The position numbers and the translations under genes were made by a program. Positions 57,244 through 64,000 of a stretch of 64,000 nt of DNA are shown in pieces. Below the pieces are notes generated by a model that had not been told where the DNA came from, ran no database searches, and saw nothing but the letters and a program-made list of their open reading frames with translations. The DNA comes from Artemisia argyi (taxonomy: Eukaryota > Streptophyta > Magnoliopsida > Asterales > Asteraceae): contig CM060692.1 of the NCBI GenBank assembly GCA_030686995.1, forward strand, positions 127,921,796-127,985,795. Direction: 5' to 3'. Position 1 is the first letter of the stretch, and each line of letters begins with the position of its first letter.

Positions 57244-57609
57244 ATGGCTTCATCATCTTCAAATCCTGCTTCAAAGAAAACAAAACGTTCAAGGGATACT
57301 TCTCCTCCTGCTTCGTCAAGGGATACTTCTCCTCCCCATCTAATGCTAGAAAAATATAAAATCCACGGCCTAACCCAATATTGTTAGGACAAATGCAATT
57401 CTGGAGGCCTATTTGGTACTGAACAATGGTTGGTTGAACTTTACAATGACCGAATCAAGCGGTTGGAAGCACAGAACAAGAAAGACCAAGAGACCATACT
57501 GGCGATTAAGAACGAAGTTGATCTTCGGACTCAAGAAATAGAAGAAATCCGTGGAAACATTGTTGATCTTTACAAAAGCATTCAAAAAACTTTAAATTAT
57601 CATCATTGA
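57244..57609 (+). pseudogene. Small unrecognised ORF 2 with one nonsense codon
   Basis: The ATG at 57244 lies about 70 bp downstream of a TATA box. The frame is 121 codons with TAG at 57385-57387 and ends TGA at 57607-57609. The N-terminus is Ser/Pro/Lys-rich with a duplicated SRDTSPP phrase. The part after the stop (EQWLVELYNDRIKRLEAQNK ... TQEIEEIRGNIVDL) is a clear heptad-type coiled coil. No family recognised; the arrangement resembles ORF 1 in size, helicity and upstream sequence, but I see no clear sequence homology. It could be an old accessory gene of the CACTA-like element or a captured host fragment. Confidence 0.55.
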
Positions 57610-58500
57610 ATTTAGCCTGATGTAAGATGATATGAATCATTATTATGTTATTTTAATGTTTTAATCATTCAGTATGAACCACTATGTTACCAATAATGTT
57701 TATGTATAATTGTTATTTACATGGGTGCTTGGGTATGTTAACGTACACAGTTAATGCTGCTAGATAGTTTACTCTGCTAACACCTTTAGTGTTGAGGGAC
57801 GTTTTAGGGATGTTTTTTGCAACAAACTCCCTATCTATTATATGGAGGAACCAGACCCCCAAATCCCCTCACAAAACTTATTTATTACTAAATTGGACTT
57901 TTAAAACCATGGTGAAATTGTGCAGTCATGACATTACTTTTCATATGTGCAAACATGAGAAAAAAACAGTATTTGTAGTACCAAGGCCAAAAATGCAGGT
58001 GTGCAAAGACCAAGGCCAAAACAGTCAACTGATGTGGACAAAAAACAGTCAATGTTACAATTCAGGGTGTGTTTGAAACAACCTTTGTTCTTGGAACTCC
58101 AATGGCAATATTACTTGGTGGATGGCTGGTTTTAGATCATAAAAAAGAATGGAATGCAATAAACCAACATACGTAACCCTTCTGAGTACCCACTACATCT
58201 CCTTTTGTCGTTTCAACTCCCTTTGAGCAAAGGACTGCACAAGCCGCATTGCTAGATTGTTGAAAAAACAAAATGTTTGGGCACACAGAATGGAAAGGTA
58301 TGTTGAAATTCCAGACTTATTTAGATCATAAAAAAAGAATGGAATGCAAATGGAGTGATACAAACAATCTAGAAATGTTGTGTAAAGAATAGAGTCTAAG
58401 TAACATCACTCATCTTGAATGCGATAATGAAGGAGTGTGGCCTGTCATGAACAATACACACTATATCATCATTGCATTGAAGATGTCTCAATGATCAGGC
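57610..58500. other. No gene; short direct repeat
   Basis: Contains a direct repeat of TTAGATCATAAAAAAGAATG (continuing GAATGCAA) at about 58132 and 58321. Readings 57789-58076 and 58437-58655 have no resemblance to known proteins. Confidence 0.45.
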
Positions 58501-58751
58501 CAGATCTATCTAACGTTGCAGAATGGTTCCATTTCATGGTTTTTTGGACACCGTCTACTACCGTTTGTGTGGTTGATCTTGATCACAAGCTTTGGCACTT
58601 TCAAGAATGTATCTTCATTGTCGAGACAAAAGTTTTAATCAAGGTACATTATTGAAAGAGCCAAAGCTTGTGATCAAGATCAACCACACATACGGTAGTA
58701 GACGTTTTCCAAATTAAGAAACGGAACCATCTACAGCGCTAGATAGATCTG
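58501..58751. repeat. Long imperfect inverted repeat (foldback)
   Basis: Arm 58501-58602 and its inverted copy 58653-58751 are separated by about 50 bp. The inner part is a perfect 30-base match (GTGTGGTTGATCTTGATCAC plus ten more bases, 58567-58596 against 58662-58691); the outer part has scattered mismatches. If transcribed it would give a hairpin with arms of about 100 bp. Confidence 0.85.
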
Positions 58752-60276
58752 CGCTAATTATTAAGCTTTAAGTTATTAGAAAACAGATTCTTACTATCAT
58801 TTATATTGGTCCCTTAGATGTGACGAACATACATATTAATTATGTAGATTCTACGACATTAGAGAGCTAATCGCGCATGAATGAAATCATATTAAATTTA
58901 TATTAACAATGCAATGAACTACCATCCTTTCTACCCTAGCCAACAACAACATAACCAAACAACATGCTGGAATACGAAGACACTAAATTCAAGCATCGAA
59001 CCTATAAATTATACTTGATAATTGTTTCTGTATTTTGACAAAGAGCAAAGATGAATCAACAATGGATGAACAACACCAAAACAAGTTTATGTTCATACTT
59101 GAAAGTGGTGTCTGTTCACCCATCATTGATACTTCTTCCATCTTTGATACTTGGGTGTTTTAGCCTAAATATTCGCAAAACAAATGCAACATAATTCTTA
59201 TACCAGATAGTCAACCTAAGCCTAAGATAAAATAAGCTAATCGAACCAAACCTTAATATCTCTTTTTCTCTAATTATTCGCAAAAACAACACAGCATGTT
59301 TGTAACAACTATGGTTTTGGCAGGTCAGTTTGACTGATAGTCTTGACTCGGTTGATGTTTGTTTGGTATGTCTTAGGAGTTTGAAGTGATATAGGTGAGT
59401 TTTAGCACTAAATCCCTTTGCGTAAGTGGTTTTATTGTGATTTAGAAAGTTTGAAATTTGGGAAAGTTCATTTTCATTACCTTTGTGGTGTAGAAATGAC
59501 TTGTGTAGTTTTGGTGTTTTTGTAATTTTGCGTAACGAGTCTTCGTTCAAGTTAATGAGTGTAAGCGAGTTATGTGTGTTTTGTTTTTGTGAGTTAAATT
59601 TCATAAAGGAGTGAAAATCAATTTTTGGAAAGTTTGTTTTGAAAATGATAATTTTCCTGTTTGTCGTAAAATTAAGGTTTATCGCGAAAGACGTTAGGTT
59701 TCGTTATGAGAATACATAAAATATGAAAAGTATGAGGTTTTAAGTGTAATAAGTAAATTTAATAAAAAAATATAAAATATATATATGTAATATAAAAATC
59801 GGTTTAGAGGGTTTTTAGGGGAAAAGGAAACCAAATTTGAGCCCAAATACAATTTTAAGCTAAGGAATCCTAGACCAACCCAAACAAGCCCAACCCTTAC
59901 CCTTATATACCAATACCAACGACCCTACGCCCTCTTTTCCTGCATATTTTGAGTCGATCAAGGGAGAGGAGAAGGAGAAAAATTTAGGGTTTTGCTTTTG
60001 AAGCTAAAATCAAGTTTAAGGTATAATTCTAACACTAGTTTTCATATAATTACTTAGTTATTACTTCAATTCATGTAATAATTGATATGATGGATCTAGG
60101 GTTTGTAAACTTCTGTAAATTAATGATGTTAAACATGTTAGGATTATTAGTTAATAATAGTATGATGATTAGTGAAGGAGATTTGGTTATGAAACATGTT
60201 AAACATTGAGTTAGGGTTTGGACAGAAAACTAGTGCCGTAAAGATGTGAGTATATTTAACAGATAATGATGAGTTA
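58752..60276. other. No supported gene; possible undefined LTR/promoter sequence
   Basis: AT-rich. A TATA-like CCTTATATACCAATACC at about 59901-59917 is followed by a purine-rich leader (GGGAGAGGAGAAGGAG) and AAGGTATAATTCTAAC, a splice-donor-like context. This looks like the promoter/leader of an unidentified LTR element, but I see no ends. A 162-codon minus-strand reading at 59116-59604 is unrecognised and low-complexity. The last five bases, AGTTA, should be the target duplication of F. Confidence 0.35.
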
Positions 60277-61686
60277 TGATGAGGCGAAAAATGATCCGTT
60301 TTTAGGGGGTCATTTAAGCCCGAATCCGACTTTATTTGATCAAATATTGCCCTAAATCGTTCCTTTTGTGATTTTAGGTGTTTGGAGAGTGAATTCTGGA
60401 AAAGAAGCCATTTTGGACGTTTTTGGAGCATAAAAGTTAATAAAACGGCAAAGTATCAATTTTCCATGCTGAAGACACTAGGTGACGGCGTCAAGAGTTA
60501 CACCCTGACGGCGTCAGACATCAAGAATAAAACACCGTAGCTGATGACGGCGTCAAAATCCATCCTGACGGCGTCAAAGTACCAAGAATAAAATACCGTA
60601 GGTGGTGACGGCGTCACATAGGGCGTCATAAGTAGATCAAGGCCGTCCGAGGAAGTATTTGGCGGCGAGGTGACGGCGTCACATGCTTGTCTTGACGCCG
60701 TCAGCCCAGTTTTCGTATATATAGTTTTCTAGTTTTTACATTAGAAAAGAGAGAAGTTTTGGTGAAACCCTAAAGACGAATTTGGTGCCTCTTTTACAGG
60801 TTTTTCAAGGGTTCCAAACCCTTGATACCTTGCATTGTAATTGAGATAAGTGTTCTTCTAATTCAATCAATATGTCTATGTGTTGGTTGTCTATATCTTG
60901 TTCTTGTCTCAATTCAATTATGCTAGGCTAGATCTCTCTTGTGTTTGCTTAGATCTAATGAAACCTAGATGTTGATTATGTGTTGATTACTTGTTTATTC
61001 TTGTTCTTGGATGAATGATTTATATGTTAGGCTTAAGAAAACTGGCAGATCTCCAAATGGTAACATGCTTGAACGTCTTAAGAAACATGAACCGAGGCGT
61101 ACTAGGTCTTTATTGGTTGTATTTAATGCATGAGCCACTGTTTACAATCCCTATAGTTGTGCTGGGTCATGGTGTAGGAGGAGATAAGAGCTCATAGAGT
61201 TGGGGAGTTATGTATGCCATCCCACGAATGGTATTAAGGAATACAATCCGTCATCCATACAAGTATAACAAGTAATTAAAGTGTAAAAGATATCTAGGGA
61301 GTAGTAAAGTCTAAGTAAACACAATTTCTCCAATTACTGCTCACAACCTTAGTATAATTTAGTTTAATTTCATTTTCAGTATTTTATTTTGATTATATAT
61401 TAGTTTTGGGTTAGTTGAATAGCAACTAATTCCGCCCACTCCTTCAAAAACTGAGATTTTAATTGCTTTCATAAAAACATAAAAAGACAAAAAGTAATCT
61501 TCCCTCACTTTTAGAACTAGTAATTAGGCTTTCTAATCCTAGCGACACTATTCCTAAGCTGAACGATCAATCCCCCGGTACTTGTCACTATACTATACTA
61601 CAACGATCAGGTACACTGCCTGGTGGGGGTTGTAAGCTTCTCGAGATCCCTCGAGAGGTAAAGCAAGGTGCGATTCCCACGCATCA
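60277..61686 (+). repeat. 5' LTR of F
   Basis: 1410 bp, TGATGAGGCG to CGCATCA. Seven well-preserved TGACGSCGTCA boxes at 60482-60703, TATA box 60715-60723, tRNA-complementary segment 61579-61608. The intact CpG boxes suggest a young element. Confidence 0.92.
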
Positions 61687-61692
61687 AGTTTT

Positions 61693-61710
61693 TGGCGCCG
61701 CAGCCTGGGG
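61693..61710 (+). other. Primer-binding site of F
   Basis: TGGCGCCGCAGCCTGGGG, as in A with one C-to-T change. Confidence 0.75.
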
Positions 61711-61870
61711 AATAGTTATTGTCTAGGTTAGAATTTCTTTTTATTAGGTCTACTTGCTAGATTCCTTTCTAGTAAGATTTTTATTTTTATTTTTAGGTCT
61801 TCTTTAGTCTATCTAATTTCTTTGTGCCTTTGTTAGTAAATTAACCTCATTGACTATTCCGTTGACCATT

Positions 61871-62872
61871 ATGGAAAACGCGAATCCACCCCTTTCCCCT
61901 GAAGAAGTGGCTGTGTTACGTGAACAGATTGAGAGTGAGATTAGGGAGCTTAGAGAGCTTAATAGGTTGGTTAAGATTGAACTCGAACATACATTTAGTG
62001 ACCTAGCAACCGCCTTGTATTCTAATAAGGACCTAGGGCCTAATGACTTTGTGAATATTGTTGAGAGACTAGAAGAGGAAGCAATGGATCCGAAGCTTAA
62101 CGACTACTTTAATCTATACCCCACTAAGGAGGAGATTACATATTATAATAATCTTATTGATAACCCGCGATCTCCCTTCACCATAATTGAACCTAAGATC
62201 AAGAGAGGCGATCCTAAGAATGCTAAGATACCATGTGTGATTGGATATAGGCACATTAGCAATGCTTACATTGACTTTAAATCTCCAATCAACATTATGT
62301 CCTCAACGGTTTATAATGATATAGTGGAAACAAGACTTGAACCTAGAAGGGATCCCAAGTACCCCGGTGGAGTTTGTAACTTTGTCGGGAGAGTTAAAGG
62401 TTTACGTGTCTTTGTTGGTAATTTCACTTTTGTCACCGACTTTATGATTGTGGAGGATCTTGCTAATGTTAATGATTGTCGATTATCTAATGTTGTGTTT
62501 GGCAAACCATTTGTGGAGGAGTCTAAGTTAGAATATGATGAGGTAGAAGGCACGATCCGATTTGCGAGTAACACCGATAGTATCACTTATAGGATGCCCA
62601 ATAGGATGAAAGAATTTCGCTTTATATCTCGTTTTGATACGGACAACGTTGGTGCTTTTGAGGATATTGATGAGAAGGATAAGAAGAAGGGCATGGACTA
62701 TGTATGGGAAAAAAGGAGCCTTTACTACAAAGATTGCTTGGCCCTTGGACCAAGGTATAAAGTCGATGAAGAATTTGCCCAAATGATTATGGGAGCGATT
62801 GAGAAAAAGGTGATTGGTTTCTACAAGGAATATCTACAATCGGAGAGTGGAACCAATGATGAGATCACGTAG
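61871..62872 (+). CDS. Gag-less ORF with degenerate protease-like domain, element F (333 aa)
   Basis: Homologue of the B ORF, beginning MENANPPLSP at the ATG at 61871, and uninterrupted. Glu/Leu-rich N-terminal helix, then YPTKEEITYYNNLI, protease-like domain with YIDFKSP in place of the catalytic triad, VVFGKPFVEES, and YKDCLALGPRYK. It is shorter than B at the C-terminus by about a dozen residues: B's GPKHKTKIGDDLEN is replaced by a direct jump to SGTNDEIT. Many differences from B are conservative or silent-looking, so the two ORFs have probably both been kept open by selection. Function unknown. Confidence 0.85.
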   Translation: MENANPPLSPEEVAVLREQIESEIRELRELNRLVKIELEHTFSDLATALYSNKDLGPNDFVNIVERLEEEAMDPKLNDYFNLYPTKEEITYYNNLIDNPRSPFTIIEPKIKRGDPKNAKIPCVIGYRHISNAYIDFKSPINIMSSTVYNDIVETRLEPRRDPKYPGGVCNFVGRVKGLRVFVGNFTFVTDFMIVEDLANVNDCRLSNVVFGKPFVEESKLEYDEVEGTIRFASNTDSITYRMPNRMKEFRFISRFDTDNVGAFEDIDEKDKKKGMDYVWEKRSLYYKDCLALGPRYKVDEEFAQMIMGAIEKKVIGFYKEYLQSESGTNDEIT

Positions 62873-64000
62873 TAACCCATGACTTTGAGTCTAGCTACAA
62901 GACTCGTAAATAAAGAAAAGCGATTCTTGGGAGGCAACCCATGTTTTGTGTGATTTTATTTGTTTGATTGTTATTTGCTTCCGTATGCATGCTTTGTTTT
63001 TATTGTTGGATGATCATGTTTCTCAATTAAAATGTGGAAATACTTTATTATGTTGTTTGGCCTAGTCTTAACTTCAACCTAAAAGTATTTTTGCAAAAGA
63101 TAAGTGTAAGGGGAAACCCCAAATATGTTTTCAAGAAACACCCCGATCATGATTGTCCACAATATTAAATGAACATGTATATTCGTATTTGTTAGAGTCA
63201 AATGCTTGTATGGAGTCATAATGAAGTTTTGCAGGATTTTCCAGGAAGTAGGACGAAGTTTTTCCAGAAATTTTCCGGGAACTTAACATAAGAATTTCTG
63301 CAGGTCCATTCTGACGGCGTCAGAGTATTACTCTTGACGGCGTCAGGAGTTAAAAATCTGGAAATTTTACCGGTTTTGTTTTTCTAACGGAGTCTTATGG
63401 TTTTTGTGAATTATTAAGTTTTATAATCTCCAGGAAATCTGCAAACTTCATTCCACAAGCATTATATCTTATCTTGTTTTCTAGGACTTAGTAACTTATA
63501 TAGGATGCCGCCGATTTTACGCGAGGTTGCCTTGTCTATTGTTGTCAGGATTTACAGGTTATTTTTGACAAGAAGATGATTTATATTCTGGAAGGGAAGC
63601 TTTGATTATTCGTTTTCTTGGAAGAAGATTTAACCTGGTCAACCTAAAATCCATACCGAGCGAATCAGGGGAGTATTTGATTTCATTCTCTTTACTTTTT
63701 CACTTTTACATTCTTTACTTGAACATTGGGGACAATGTTCATCTTAAGTGTAAGGGGAGGGTAAAAAGATGATACCTTACATATGCACTTTCGCTTGAGT
63801 TTGTTTTGTTTGATGGTAGATGTGTAATAAAACTACGAGAAATACTTGTTAGTGTAATTTTAGCGCCAAATTTAAATTTTTTTACAACATTTAGGAGTGA
63901 AACTTTAGCCATAGCAAGCGTCTCATGGATAGGAGATTGTATGACTAGCACATAACCGTATATTCAGAAAAATTTTCCACCCAAAAATGTGAGGTTCGCC
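62873..64000 (+). other. 3' noncoding region of F (partial)
   Basis: Post-stop block 62918-62943, TGACGGCGTCA boxes near 63312 and 63335, polypurine-like copies near 63095 and 63747, stem-loop 63721-63740. Continues beyond the window. Confidence 0.75.
63721..63740 (+). other. Conserved stem-loop (element F)
   Basis: Identical 20-base inverted repeat with GGGA loop, as in A, B, C and D. Confidence 0.8.

Larger units (their letters stand above)
60277..64000 (+). mobile_element. Athila-type element F (gag-less), truncated by the window edge
   Basis: 5' LTR 60277-61686, primer site 61693-61710, intact ORF 61871-62872, and a 3' noncoding region running off the edge. Same architecture as B. The 3' LTR and second target duplication (expected AGTTA) are outside the window. 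Confidence 0.92.

Noticed and set aside
57789..58076. 95-codon ORF
   Set aside because: No upstream promoter comparable to small ORFs 1 and 2, no homologue in the window, composition of random translation.
59116..59604. 162-codon minus-strand ORF
   Set aside because: AT-rich, no family resemblance, no promoter or conserved start; probably chance.

Overview
This window looks like a gene-poor, repeat-dense stretch of a plant nuclear genome. The retroelement proteins are of a kind I associate with Asteraceae, most likely the Anthemideae (Tanacetum, Artemisia, Chrysanthemum). That assignment is inference from remembered protein families. No ordinary host gene, rRNA, tRNA gene or CRISPR is visible. 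Almost everything is transposable elements, many nested, and most insertions can be dated relative to each other from exact target-site duplications (TSDs).

Layout. (1) 1-6730: a Ty1-copia element, 'H', on the minus strand. It has an LTR, a tRNA-Met type primer site, a broken gag, and a broken extra ORF that runs off the left edge. Two leader regions are packed with a 10-base motif. (2) 8799-20833: a second Ty1-copia element, 'G', on the plus strand. It is interrupted by a solo LTR (10607-11742, TSD CAAAC) and by a complete young Ty3/Athila-type element, 'A' (12963-20749, TSD ACTAG). (3) 20834-22559 plus 48783-49281: remains of a different LTR element, 'E'. (4) 22560-48777: an old Ty3/Athila-type element, 'C' (TSD TTACA). 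Its 5' LTR was hit twice by relatives, 'B' (23183-30135, TSD GTTGT) and 'D' (30369-41945, TSD ATTGG). B then received an hAT-type MITE (TSD GATCCCAC), and D received a 3.56-kb solo LTR inside its gag-protease ORF (TSD CTCCC). (5) 49282-50747: a second copy of the G fragment carrying the same solo LTR. (6) 50748 onward: a CACTA-like terminus, then two small unrecognised ORFs with duplicated upstream regions. One ORF is split by another 3.7-kb solo LTR (TSD AGCTT). A 100-bp-arm foldback follows. (7) 60277-64000: a fifth Athila-type element, 'F', cut by the right edge.

The five Athila-type elements A, B, C, D and F share LTRs of about 1.41-1.45 kb, the leader, and a 2.5-kb 3' noncoding region. 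None encodes reverse transcriptase or integrase. The shared scaffold carries three different ORFs: gag plus a degenerate protease-like domain (A, C), gag plus a canonical protease (D), and a protease-like ORF without gag (B, F). They must be mobilised in trans.

The most unusual shared signals are these. The U5 region carries a segment complementary to the 5' end of tRNA-Asp, the same tRNA whose 3' end matches the primer site. The U3 promoter holds an array of near-palindromic TGACGSCGTCA boxes just upstream of the TATA box. The 3' region carries an invariant 8-bp stem with a GGGA tetraloop, and the polypurine-tract motif appears four times per element.
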